A stretch of 64,000 nucleotides of DNA from Leptodactylus fallax. Lineage: Eukaryota; Chordata; Amphibia; Anura; Leptodactylidae. Numbering within the stretch: the stretch's first letter is position 1; each line of letters opens with the position of its first letter. Below the pieces are notes generated by a model. The model was given only the letters and a program-made list of their open reading frames with translations. It had not been told where the DNA came from and searched no databases. Shown here in pieces: positions 22,389-54,250 of this stretch. The stretch spans positions 1,488,001 to 1,552,000 of the forward strand of contig CAMRHE010000358.1 in assembly GCA_947044405.1 (NCBI GenBank), read 5' to 3'. The position numbers were made by a program, and so were the translations under genes.

Positions 22389-23068
22389 CTAATTGACCAT
22401 TCTAGGGAATCCTGTGATCCTGCCATTCTGCAGGCAGGATATTAGATGGTCTCTCATTCTCTTGTGGTTATACATGACTGTGGGATCACCATCTTTTGTC
22501 AGGAGCTCGTAGGCAAACGCTATGGCGAATACCCCACAGTCATAGCCATTTCTCTGCTGATCCACATTCAGAAATGTCAGGTTCTTCAGGGGATTGGAGA
22601 CAACGCCACTGTAGATATTATTGATCTGTTCCCGAATTGATGCTGTTGGCCACTTGGATTTTGCTGTGAAGCAGGTGGTCAGCCAGTGCACCCTGTCCTC
22701 ATCATTGTGGATTTGTACCACTTTTCTTATCACACTGTAGCCAGGAAAGAGAAGAACAGCGGCGGGCTGCAGGCCATCAAAGTCCTCATATTGATATTGT
22801 AGGATCTCCTGGGCCTTGTTGACGATGTCATCATCCAGCATGCCAGCCTCTCCTGTACTCCTCAGGATAGATAAGTGCTCTGGAGACATCTGGTTCATGT
22901 TGTACTGTCTCCAGGAATCAGGCATCTCCACTCGGGGTATCTCCAGCTCCTGGCTCCCTAGAACTTTTGTAGATGGATTAGTAGTGTGCTCCTCTGCAGA
23001 TATTTTGGCTGGTGGGAAGGTCCTGGGCTGACTGTCCTTGGAGGTGGTTGATTTTCTTTTACAGCTGA
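22389..23068 (-). CDS. C48/Ulp1-like cysteine-protease domain protein (partial)
   Basis: The minus-strand frame is open from about 23068, where an acceptor-like TATTCTATTACAG precedes it, to a stop at 22389. A Met at 22931 gives 180 aa, but the frame continues upstream without a better start, so it is probably an internal exon. The C-terminal half resembles the Ulp1/C48 peptidase fold: His in DRVHWLTTC (His82 counted from that Met), Gln and Cys in VDQQRNGYDCGVFAIAFAYE (Cys132), then a basic helix with KRMRDHL. The Asp-containing strand normally between His and Gln (a YDS-type motif) is not visible; the segment reads TAKSKWPTASIREQ. It may therefore be inactive or mis-spliced. Such domains occur in SENP proteases, which cut SUMO, and in several DNA transposons. 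The full gene is not identified. Confidence 0.5.
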
Positions 23069-23099
23069 CTGTAATAGAATACTTACTACAGCTGAACCT

Positions 23100-24520
23100 C
23101 TTTATATAAAGTAAGAAGGAGATTCCAGTTCACCATTGAGTGCTCAAATATTATTATCAATTATGCCAATGGGAAATTTCCAGGTAAACACATTATTAAA
23201 TGAGTGAGCTGACTACAACAATTTGGCCAACAAATGCTAGGGGTGGTCCTCTCAAAGAAAAATGCAGACAGAATGCAGGATAAATGTATAATGGCGTCAG
23301 CAAGTAGGTACAATACCCTCAAAAACCCTAAATAATGATAAAAGAGCCTAAAGCCAAGTATTTTATGCTTGCTATGTCATGAGCATATTACATAGGTCGC
23401 TCCAACCCAAACATATAACTATAGGGGCCCCAAATGTTTCATAGTCCCCTGGTGACATATACATTTACTTAGTTCAAGATGGCCCATCATTCTTGGTCCC
23501 CACCGTGGCATCTTCCTAAATCTCAGTCCCCAGCTTGGCTTTTCTCTCGTTCAATGTTTCTAGCTTGGCTCCCCCTCTTATTCCTGGTCCCTGTCTGGTA
23601 TCTCTTTAATTTGTGGTCCTCAGTATTGTTCCTCGTCTGTGCTCCAACTCTGACTTCCCAGCTAATTCCTAGTCACTATTGCAATATCCCTTTAAATCTT
23701 GGTACTTAGCATGGTCCCCCTCCTGGAGCCACCTATGGAGCTCATTCCTGGTTCCTAGCATGGCTCCCCTCTCATTTTCCCCCTTCACTACTAACCTTGA
23801 CCATACTTGCTGATATTTTATAGGACTTTGAAGTCCATCTGGGAACACCCCAAGAATGCCCACTAGTGCCACATGGTCTAGTTCCCGAGATTGTCATAGC
23901 ATTATTGGGACTGCCTCCCTGTATGTTGGGTTATATTGACTATGACCAGGACTCTGCCCCAGCGTGATGCCGGTGACTTTTCTCAACCAATCTCCCTTAC
24001 AAGTTTCTTTCTTCTGCTCGCAGCAATCCAGTGAGTCCGCCAGCATAGAGCTTCATCCATATTAATCTCACACTGTGTGGTCTTTTTGAATGGGTTCCCA
24101 CTAAAAAATGTGCTAAAAAAATGGTCTTTGGTTGGATCTGGTCTACTTATAGAGAGGTAGATACCTTAGACTATAACAGGAGTAACACAAGCCAATGAAA
24201 AAATTGGTCTTTAAGAGGAGGGGTCTTCTCAAAGGGGTGGTCTTCTGGGGAGATTTCACACCATGTGACACATAGTAATTATCACTATAAAGAGACCAAA
24301 CATAAAGTCTAGGAACATTGAGCTGATCGGTATTAGAATTTGTGATGGTTTCAGGTCTTGAGTGCCATTCTATATCAGTCACCCCCTTCAGCAGGAGCAG
24401 CTGATTCCTCCTCCGCAGTTGCAATTAATAGAGAACCAAAAGGGACCAATTTAATTTTTGGTATGGGGCCCTAAGACCTCTATGGTCTTCATTTAGCTCT
24501 CCCTCACTCCATCTTCCTCA
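23100..24520. other. Unassigned, no gene recognised
   Basis: Mixed sequence upstream (in the minus direction) of the C48-like frame. Further exons could lie here, but none with paired splice sites and a convincing frame was found. Around 23480-23780 there is a loose CCTAGTCC/TGGTCCC-type periodic pattern. Confidence 0.3.
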
Positions 24521-24531
24521 TGACTGTTTAG

Positions 24532-24760
24532 GAGGTGTTCACACTACTGTTGTTAGTATCTGTCAGAAAATGTTAACAGACACTAACAGATCAGTTAAAA
24601 ATTACATTGATTTTAATGGGTTTTGAGCTGTTGTCCATGAATGTCCATTTTCACCAAATCCAACACAGGTCCCCTAATTTGGCAGAGATAATAACGCAGG
24701 GTGCAGAATTTTTGGTTCTGTTAAAAATAATGACTTCGAATGGTAGTGTGAACCTAGCCT
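24532..24760. mobile_element. Inverted-repeat element, GTTCACACTA ends
   Basis: GGTGTTCACACTACTG and ATGGTAGTGTGAACCTAGCC are inverted ends. Inside are repeated words TCTGTCAGAAAATGTTAACA and GGTTCTGTTAAAAATAA. Non-coding. Confidence 0.65.
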
Positions 24761-25085
24761 TTACAGTGTTATGGCTTCCTAGCAGTTGTGAAAGTACAAC
24801 CCCCAGCATGCCCATACAGCATGCAGCCTGTTCCTATTTCTTGACGTCTTATAACCGGTGAGGAATGGATACACAGGGGATATTAGAAAGCTGCAGAACT
24901 TTCTGTGTTAAGTAATGTCATATCCTGGAGGTCGTGTGCTCCGATGTATGAAATGACCCCCATTTTGCAACATAGGAGGAAGATGTCAGTATGAAGAGGT
25001 GAATTTGACAGGAGATGAGGAAACATCTGCCGCCCCCTCATCATCTTCTCCTGGAGAAATCACTGATTCATCTCTTTCCAGTCAT

Positions 25086-25297
25086 AGGGAAAGGTTTGCG
25101 ATGCATTTTAAAGCAATGCGTGGGTGTGCGCTTACACCCTCTGCGCTGCGAATCCAGTTTTTTTCGCTGGAAACAAAGTCCTGCATGTCCAACTTTGTTT
25201 GCAGCAAAAAAAACCGGCTTCGCGGCCCAGAGGGTGTAAGCGCACACCCGTGCATGAATGGGTTTTTAAGCAATGCGCCGCAAACCTTTCCCTATCC
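25086..25297. mobile_element. Foldback repeat, GGAAAGGTTTGCG ends
   Basis: Arms 25088-25145 and 25232-25297 pair through GGAAAGGTTTGCG, TTAAAGCAATGCG and GTGTGCGCTTACACCCTCTG, each found as the reverse complement on the other side. Downstream, GTGTGAACCCACCCTAA (25359-25375) is the end of an enclosing GTGTGAA-type element. Confidence 0.75.
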
Positions 25298-25689
25298 AGT
25301 CCCTATACAGTTTTCTGAGATTTTCAGTCGAATTCGCGGCGGACGGACTCCGGCGCAAGTGTGAACCCACCCTAAACAGAATTAATTAAGGGAATGTTTA
25401 CAAGACGTTCCCGCTTCTGGGAATGTCGCTGGTGTATTTATGGTTCTTCTTGTCCCATAAATAGCAGAGAGGTGGATCTTCAGTGATCTGATGATCGTTG
25501 TTGCGGGTACTGCTTGAATCATATATAATATAAACCTTATAGTGTATAGTCTCAATGTGCTAGAAAAATGGGATTGAAAAATTAGCAACTTTTTGTGAAA
25601 TGGGAACATAGTAGTACAATGTAGTCTATGGAGGATGTGCACAGGTTACAGGAAGTGTGTGAGATTTGTTTCGCGAAAATTTGCAAGAT

Positions 25690-26294
25690 TCGCATCCCTG
25701 CGTGCTCCGGCCCCAGGAGCTATAGGCATGATGTGATGACGTCACTCACATCACGCCTGAAGCTCCCTGAACACTCTGGGAGAACAGACTTCTACAGAGC
25801 AGCAGAGGAGTGAGAAAAAAGTGAGCATCAGTGTTTTTATTATGTTAAACTTTGGGGGCAAATGGAGGGGGAACATTAAACTAGTAGCAGATGAAGGGAG
25901 GACATTAAACTGGGTGCAGATGAAGGGGGGCATTTAACTAGGGGCAGATGAACGGGGGACATTAAACTGGGGGCAGTTTAATGTCCCCCTCCAGCAGCCC
26001 CCAATTTAATTTCCCCATCCAACTACCCCCACGGTTTAATGTCCCCCTCCAGATTCCCCCAGTTTAAACTGGGGCACCAAGAGAGGGACTTCATACTGTG
26101 GGGCAATTGGAGGGAAACATTATAATGTGGGGGCATATAATGTTAGGGTGACTGTAGGAGCATTATACTGTGTGGGGGCACATAGATAAAAAAAGGATGA
26201 GAATGGGCAGAGTGATGGTAAAAGTGGGTGGTGGTAAATTTGCTGCGGTGTACATAGTGTCCCTTTTTCTATCCTTTGAAAGTTGGGAGGTATG
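25690..26294. repeat. Minisatellite element with inverted arrays, copy 2
   Basis: Same order as copy 1: GATGTGATGACGTCACTCAC, CAGTGTTTTTATTATGTTAAAC, forward units GGGGACATTAAACTGGGG (to 25970), reverse units TTTAATGTCCCC (25977-26065), then ATTATACTGTGTGGGGGCAC. It ends AGTTGGGAGGTATG, the inverse of the left end of copy 1. The arrays are shorter than in copy 1. Confidence 0.8.
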
Positions 26295-26499
26295 CTTGTA
26301 CAGTTACTGGATGGTTTTGCAGCCCGCACTCTCATTAGGATATATTGAAATAAAGAGAGAACTATTAAGTACAATGGACACAATAGTAAGCACACAAAGG
26401 GAACATAACTGTGCAGGCACTGCTTGTTATTGTCCTGTTTTTTTTGTTTTTTTCTTTTTAAACACTAAAAACTTTATTAACAGCAAGGAAATTTACACA

Positions 26500-26795
26500 A
26501 ACACAACTGAAAAGGTAAACTCCGGAAGACAGCCGGATGTCTATCATAAGCGCTGCGTGGCCGTGAGGGTGGAGCGTTCAGACAGCAGTGGACTGGACTT
26601 CTGTTCGAGCTGCGTTTTTTACCACACTGTTCCTCATCTGAACTGGTTGTGTCAGACGGTGACGTAACACCAGAAGGCGTACGCTGGTGTCCTGGTATGT
26701 GCGTGACGTCACGGCGTTCTCCTCCCCACGTAGACCCTGTGGAGCTGGCCTGAAACGTCACTGCCGTCACCAACATCACCCCCAGTAGCAGAAGG
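26500..26795 (+). promoter_or_regulatory. yipf4: CpG-rich yipf4 promoter and 5' UTR
   Basis: CpG density rises sharply here compared with the surrounding sequence. There is no TATA box at a suitable distance. A palindromic cAMP-response-type site TGACGTCA lies at 26704-26711, a half-site TGACGTAA at 26660-26667, and ETS-type CCGGAAG at 26522-26528. These are common in housekeeping promoters. The transcription start was not determined. The ATG at 26796 has A at -3. Confidence 0.6.
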
Positions 26796-47191
<20,396 letters not shown>

Positions 47192-48645
47192 GAATCAGAT
47201 ATTCTATTCATTTGGTACAGTGGTAAAGTGTAATGCTGGATGGGTTGGCGAGAGGACTCTTCCTCCCAAACCTTTGGTGTGTATTACGCCTATGTGTATA
47301 TATTAAACCCAGAGATCTTGTCAGGGGACTTCTTCTCTATGGCAATATGGTGCAGGCCCATCTGACATAGGAGGGATCAACAAAGCAATTAAAGCTCTAA
47401 CTTTTTTATGATATTAGCGTTTATTTGTCTTACATTGAATCTGAAAAATACCTTGAGCAGCATTTAATTGATCTTTTTCACCCCCTAAATGATGTATATA
47501 GCACATGACTGTTATCAGATCCGAACATGTAACGTTCTTTGCGTCTGTGCATAGGCGCCAACGTGGATTTATTTTAAAATTGGCACAAAGAAGACATCTG
47601 TGCAATTTGCCCTGGATGATAATGAAAAATTTTAGTTTTTTTCTGGGATGATCTTCTATCTTTTTACTCCTGTTCTCTATTGATATCTTTGAAATGTACA
47701 TCCCATAGACTGGTTACAGTTAAAATATTTTACCACACTTGTCAGTGTATGATCATTCTACTTTGAGATAAAAAAAAAAAAAAAAAAAATCAAGGAATCC
47801 CATGACATGAGCTCTTTTATGTCTGACCGTGTAAATCAAGAAGATAGGTGCCAACTAAGAACATATTCTTATATATTGAGATGTTCTCTGTTGAAATTAC
47901 CTACCTGAGTGTCAAAAACAAGTAAAGCAAGCTCCCATCGTGGCAGATCTAAAATCTTCTGTAGGGAAAAAGGTCTGTTCACCAATTTTAAGTGTCTTTA
48001 TTGAGCGATGATATATATATTTTTAACAGTTTTTTTTTTTTTTCTTTAAAGTTCACTAGTTTTACGTCCTATACATTTTTTTGGTATTAATGTACACAGG
48101 AAGTGGGTAGAAAACCTCAGAACACGTGTATTTATGGAGGTATTTTGTGCTGGAACTTCCAGTTGACTATTCACATGATAGTTTTGATGCAGTTTGCGCT
48201 TGTCACACTGGAGCCAAGTCTTAGTTGCATTTTATATTTTATAGGTCTTTATTTCACTTCACACTCATACCTTTCCTGAGATAAAAAGTAAACTTTGCCC
48301 TTTCTGTAACATAGAAAATCTTATATTGCTGCTGAAAACAAACAAAACATAGGAAAATGGAAGAAAAAATATCCCTAGATTAAAGTGCAATTGTGTGGGA
48401 CGGTGTACTTTTTGGTGGTTAAAGTTTTTGTTTTTTGTTTTTTTTTATCTTCTTTCAAATTATTCTGTAGATATGGTAAATAAATATTTATGAATGTTGA
48501 TTTCAACTAATGTAACAATTATCGATGTGATATTCATCATTTCTTTAATTGCTGTTACATATAAAACTTTTTTATAGATTTAATTTCTGACTCCATACAG
48601 AAAAATAAACTGCAGAGAATAAATACGCCTTTGGATTTTATGTCT
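47192..48645 (+). other. yipf4: yipf4 3' UTR with polyadenylation signals
   Basis: AT-rich single-copy-looking sequence without recognised mobile elements, in contrast to the introns. AATAAA stands at 48479-48484, 48604-48609 and 48618-48623. The last pair is followed by a T/GT-rich stretch (TTTTATGTCTGTTGC), so the end is likely near 48640. The exact cleavage site was not determined. Confidence 0.6.
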
Positions 48646-48691
48646 GTTGCTATACATTTCATGTATCATAAAAGGAACTGTAAAGGTGTAT

Positions 48692-49164
48692 TTAAAGGGA
48701 GTCTATCATTAGAAAAACACCTTTTGAACTAATGGCACATTCAAATAGCCTTTAAAAAGGTTATTCTACTCCTACCTTCCATTCTTTTCTTCTCCACGCC
48801 GTTTCTGTTAAAATCCGACGCAGTGCTGTATGGATATGAAATCTCACGTATGAGCAATTGGCTCTGCCATTTTGCCTACGCAATCCGATGCCTACGCAAG
48901 GCAGAAGTTCCGGAGAAGATAAAGAGGAGAGTGAACACAATCAGCTAAGGGTTGGCGGAAGGTTATGACGCGGGGGTGCTCAGAGGGCAAGAGAACGCCC
49001 CTTGTGCTCCATGATCGTAATTTGCATAATGCAAGAAACTGATTTTATCAGAAACAGTGGGGAGAAGAAAAGAATGGAAGGTAGGAGTAGAATAGACTTT
49101 TTAAAGGCTATTCCATCGAGCCATTAGTTCAAAAGGTGTTTTTCTAATGATAGACTCCCTTTAA
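48692..49164. mobile_element. Palindromic TTAA MITE, copy 4 (just behind yipf4)
   Basis: TTAAAGGGAGTCTATCATTA at the left and the inverse at the right, TTAA at both ends. Arms pair through CACCTTTTGAACTAATGGC and TCCTACCTTCCATTCTTTTC. It lies about 70 bp behind the last polyadenylation signal. Confidence 0.9.
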
Positions 49165-49346
49165 TACAACTTGCCAACAAGCACATGCAATGCTTACTGC
49201 ATATGCTATTTTGTGTTGTTTTTTTGTCACACAGTAAAAACTTCTCCATGTTAAGATACTTTATTTCTTGCTTACCTCAATAATTCATCTTTGTTTTAAC
49301 CATGTCATAACTGGGTCATTTTCCCTGGTTCATGAACAGAAACTTA

Positions 49347-50110
49347 CCATATTTTTCGGACTATAAGACGAACTTTTTTCCCCGCAAATTTGGGAGGAAA
49401 ATGAGGGGGGGGGGGTGCGTCTTATAGTCTGAATGTGGGTGCTGGGGGGGGGGGGGAGCAGCGGGGTCGCATCATCGCCTCACTCCTGCTGCCGCCGGCT
49501 TCCTGCAGCGGGGATTCCTCCAGCGGCAGGAATGGGGTGATGTACGGGCCCTGGGATTGGAGGAGCGGGTGTCCCAGTGAACCCATCCCGGCATCCGCCA
49601 TGCTATTACGGCGGATGCTGGGTCTGTAAAGATAATGGCAGCTGCTCTGCTACAGAGTGATTGCCATAGCTAATGTACAGCAGAGACCTGGAGCTAATGC
49701 CCACGAGCAGAGTCCACTCTGATCGCGGGCATTACTACTTCAAAGCACCCCCTAAAGTGTAAAAGTAGCCCCCAGGGTATCCCTGTGTCCAAAAATGCCC
49801 AGTCTACATAACACTTATATTTTTCCTGTACGGTGAACGTCGTAACAGAGAAAAAAAAAATCTAAAGTGCCGAACTGTCGTTTATTTCACTGTTTCTCTT
49901 CTGATTTGAATAAAAAGTTATCTAAGCAATAGACATTCCCTAAAATGGTATAACTAAAAAGAACATCTGGCCCCACAAAAAAAAAAAGACGCCCTATGCA
50001 TCCCCGTACAGCTGCAGGGACACCTGTCAATGTGGCCTTGCAGCTGTTGCAAAACTACAACTCCCATATATTAAATATTTTACCACAAATTTTTTTTGCT
50101 TAAAAATTTT
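49347..50110. repeat. Repeat pieces, no gene
   Basis: CATATTTTTCGGACTATAAG with the matching CGTCTTATAGTCTGAA (49347-49433), a G run (49445-49456), a GC-rich stretch with a short open frame, and A-rich repeat words (49780-50000) shared with 29170-30010. Confidence 0.5.
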
Positions 50111-51600
50111 TTTTTTCCCTTTTAAAGGAGGATCATCGAGCTATTTGGAGCCACTAAATTGCCAGCTTGCCATTAGGTAGCTGGGGTTTAGGATCCCAAA
50201 CCTTTGTATCATACCACTGTTCGCCACTGTATCTGTAGGAATCAAAGCTTGAAGATGCCTGGTGTTTGCTGAGATGAATCTGCTGAAGACTCTAGCACAT
50301 GAGCCCAAAGTGTACAGAAGCAAGGTGTATTAACTTCACTATGTTCATGTTTATTTTTGTCAACTAACAAAATGCAAAGTGAATGAACAAAAGAGAACTC
50401 AAATCAAAACCGCATCAGTTTTCAAGGTACCCTTGCACAGAATTTTTAAAGGGAACTCGTTTACATCAGCACTGTAGTCTCCACCATAATATCCATCTGA
50501 AATCGGTGGAGGAAAAAGTCCTGAGGACAGTTACAATTTTAAAGCAACAGACACCCAACAGACCCAATTTTTCAGGTTTTTTCACCATACTTTCTAGAGA
50601 AGTGGGTGGAGCACCAGACTGACCATAATTTACATCAGAAAAGTAGCATAAATTATAGCTGAAATCTATGCCAGCACTGGCCACTTCTTATTAAGACTAG
50701 TGTATAAATTTACACATTCAAAAGGAATGGGAAATATAGAGGAAGCTCTTACACTTCTCCCTTCTGCTCAATACAATCCTGGCTTTGACTCAAAAAAACA
50801 TTCCTCTTTGCAGCCACTCCTGGGTTTTGCTAAAAAAAAAAAAACGCAGCCAAATCTGCAACAAATAAAGCAGCTTTTCCTCAACAATGGGCCTTAGCCT
50901 TATGCAGTTTTTACTGCAAAACCATGCATCTATTTCTAATTCCATTCTTTTTCTGTGCCCGCAGCGAAGTGTATTCTTTATACTTCATACTGACCAGTAA
51001 TCTGATATATTAAAGCTAACTCTCCCCTATATTCTAGAAGTTTTACTAAACTATGGAATAGGATTGCTGACTCTTTGCAATAACAACTAGCATAATTCCA
51101 AAGGCTCTTTTGGATTGTAAAGCCAGATTCACACAGTAGATTTGTTGCTGTTTTTCAAACCATATCCAGGAGTGGATCCCAATAGGGGGAAGGTATAAAA
51201 GACCTCTATACCTTTTATATTAGCTGCTCTTTGCTTTGGCTAAAGAATCTGGCCTAATATAGATTAGGTTGAGGACCAGTCAGGGAATGTAATACAATTT
51301 ATCAAAAACAATTCTATATATAATCTGTACAATGGTGTGGTAGATATATTTAATTCCTGAGTTTACACACTTTATATAGTTAACGCTATGACATTTGATA
51401 TCTAACATCACAATAAATGATGACTGCAATTATGGCAAATTTATCCCAGTGACTCAGACTGAATGATAAATTCGAATCCACTCCAATGTCCAATATTCAG
51501 CATTTAAAAATTATTATTTTTACCATATTCTACTGTCCACAAGTAGAAATATCCTAATCTGCTGTACTACAGAGATACACTGATGGTGTCAGTCTGGCTA
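50110..51600. other. Unassigned, no gene seen
   Basis: Ordinary AT-rich sequence. Short open frames without family motifs. Confidence 0.4.
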
Positions 51601-51601
51601 A

Positions 51602-51766
51602 GGCTAGGTTCACACTAGCGTTAGGTTTCCGTCCTTTGGGTCTGCATGGGGACCCGAAAGATGGAAATGCTGTCCGCTTTAAATTGGTTTCCAACTATTT
51701 TATACTGAAAAGTCGATTTAAGCGGAGTCCTGGACGGAGACGAGCAAATGCTAGTGTGAACCTAAC
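51602..51766. mobile_element. Inverted-repeat element, GGTTCACACTAGCG ends
   Basis: CTAGGTTCACACTAGCG and GCTAGTGTGAACCTA ends, 165 bp. Contains GGGTCTGCATGGGGACCCGA and AAGCGGA words of the 14224-14472 family. Confidence 0.8.
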
Positions 51767-51891
51767 ATAAGTAAAATAATATGAGGAGCGTAGTCTACCT
51801 TTTATCATTTATTTACCTTCCAGCTTTGTTAAAATTATGTTTCCATTGCAGCCTATTTCCTACTGTATTAGCAGTGTTAGGCGATTTGCCA

Positions 51892-51923
<32 letters not shown>

Positions 51924-52094
51924 AAACCCTATGGACAAACTTCTAATTGAATCTCAATTTTGTTATTTTTGTTAAATAAAATGAAAAATACTTTGTTTCT
52001 GACCATGTTTAAAGCTGTTTAAGTTCTTTTTTTGCTATACAAAATGTCGTTCTTATTCATACCATATTGGGGAATGTCTGTTTTGATCACCATT

Positions 52095-53380
52095 ATAGGC
52101 AGATCCAACTTCAGTGGAAATGCCTCAAGACAAGGAAATGAGGCTCAGTAGTGTGTGCGGCCTCCATGTGCCTGTATAACCTACTCCTGATGAGGCGGCG
52201 GATGTTCTCCTGAGGGATCTCCTCTCAGACCTGGATTAAAGCATCAGTAAATTCTTGGACAGTCTGTGGTCCAATGTGGCGTTGGTGTATGGAAAAAAAT
52301 CTGATGTCCTAGATGTGCTCTATTGGATTCAGGTCTGGGGAGTGGGCAGGCTAGTCCATAGCACCAATGCCTTCATCATGCAGGAACTGCTGACACACTT
52401 CATCCACATGAGGCCTAGCATTGTCCTGCATCAGAAGGAACCCAGAGCCCACCTGCATATGGGTCTGAGGATCTTATCCCGATACCAAACAGCAGTCAGG
52501 GTACCTCTGGCTAGCACATGGAGGGCTGTGCGGCCCTCCAAAGAAATGCCTCTCCACACCATTACTGACCCACTACTAAACTGGTCATGCTGGAGGATGT
52601 TGCAGGCAGCAGAAGGTTCTCCACAGCATCTCCAGACTCTGCAACATCTGTCACGTGCTCATTGTGAACCTGCTCTCGTCTTTGAAGAGCACAAGGCCCC
52701 GAATATTGAATCTGCTAATCTTGGTGTTCTCTGGCAAATGCCAATAGCTCTGCACGGTGTTGGACTGTAAGCACAACACTCACTTGTGGATGTCGGCCCT
52801 CATAGAGTCTGTTTCTGATAGTTTGAGCAGACATATGGATGTTAGTGGCCTCCTGGAGGTCATTTTGCAGGGTTCTGGCACTGCTCCTCCTTGCACAAAG
52901 GAGGAGGTAGTGGTCCTGATGCTGAGTTGTTGCCCTCCTACGGCCCCCTCCAAGTCTCCTGGTGTACTGGCCTGTCTCCTGGTATCTGCTCCATACTCTA
53001 TACACTGTGCTGACAGACCTGGTCATCCTGGATGAGCTGCACTACCTGAGCAACTTCTGTGGTTTGTAGACACTGCCTCATGCTACCTTTAGGGGTGAGA
53101 GCAATGACAAAATGCAAAAGTGACTAAAATGACAGCCAAAAAGGATGAGAACAGAGAAATGGTCTGTGGTCACCACCTGCAGAACCTTCCTTTATAGGGG
53201 TTGTCTTGCTAATTGCCTATCATTTCTACCTGTTGTCTGTTCCATTTGCACAACAGCAGGAGAAATTGATTCACATTCAGTGTTGCTTCATAACTGGATA
53301 GGTTGATTTCACAGAAGTGTCATTGACTTAGAGTTACATTGTGTTGTTTAAGTGTTCCCTTTATTTTATTTTGAGCAGTG
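52095..53380 (-). mobile_element. Degraded Tc1-like transposon, 3' end lost
   Basis: The right (5') end survives: on the minus strand CACTGCTCAAAATAAAATAA after TA (53381-53382). The left end could not be found. On the minus strand 53026-52715 gives a transposase N-terminal piece ([53 protein letters not shown]). Further pieces to about 52140 align by eye with the catalytic part but are full of breaks. It resembles Tc1-like elements known from fish by its end sequence (from memory). Confidence 0.8.
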
Positions 53381-53399
53381 TATTTTTAATACTTTAAAA

Positions 53400-53614
53400 A
53401 ACTTAATTTTTACTTACTTTTTTAAAGCCCTCCAAGGTGGCTGCTTGAATTGCTTGCACCATATGAATCATATGTACCAAGTGAGTTCTTGTTTAACTAC
53501 TGAGGCCTGCCAAAGATCTTTTGACGTGGGAGACGGACCAGCAACAATAGGTAAGCCATTGTAGGCAATGCTTACCTATTTAATGCATGAGATCAGAAAA
53601 AACTGTGACCGCGG
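53400..53614. other. Short unassigned stretch
   Basis: Between the Tc1 relative and the next repeat. A hairpin around GGTAAGCCATTGTAGGCAATGCTTACC (53550-53576) has perfect arms of about 11 bp. Confidence 0.4.
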
Positions 53615-54250
53615 TGTAACGTCTCTGCCTGTTCGGGTCTCTGCACCACCCTCTGCCCGCACATGGCGGCGCAGGAGGCGTGCTCAGTTTGACTCCTTGT
53701 TTAAGATTCTTGTTGCTCAATCTGAACACTGTCCTAGACTATGTAATTGATTTTCTGCCACACCCGTCTACTTCCTTGGTTTTCCTCTGCTCCACTAATA
53801 GTTAATTTTTCCTTGCCTGTGTGATTGACAGACTGTCCTCCTATCAAGTCTGGGGCGGGTTCTGTCTTCCTATTTATTCTTTGCTCACATTCACATTGGC
53901 GCTGGTTACTGCTTCTTGCGTTCTGGCTTTTACTCCTTGTTGTTTTTGTTACCTGTATTCCTATTCCTGACCCCTGGCCTTGACTTTTGACTATTCTCTT
54001 GGATTTTGATTCTGTACTGCATTGTTCGTCTGTTACCGAACCCTTGGCTTGCTGACCTCCCTTTTTGTCGTTTGTTCTGTCTGCGTTCTATGTTGTCACT
54101 TATTCAGTGTAGGGACCGGCTCCGAGTTGTCGGCTGTCACCTAGGACAGTCAGGCAAGAGGCAGGGCCAGTGGGGGTTGTTTAGCTTAGGGCTCACTGTC
54201 TTGTTGTGCCCTTCCCCCCAGGGTTCTGCAGCAGCACTGGGGAATCGCTC
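53615..54250 (+). repeat. LTR-like interspersed repeat
   Basis: Begins TGTAACGTCTCTGCCTG and runs through a pyrimidine-rich part (CCTGTATTCCTATTCCTGAC, CCTTGACTTTTGACT) to CCCCCAGGGTTCTGCAGCA. A TG start and CA end would fit an LTR or the leader of a retroelement. No second copy, primer site or coding region was seen in the window, and the borders are uncertain. Confidence 0.4.

Noticed and set aside
52255..52770. 171-codon plus-strand open frame
   Set aside because: It is the antisense of the degraded Tc1-like transposase. The conserved residues are on the minus strand.
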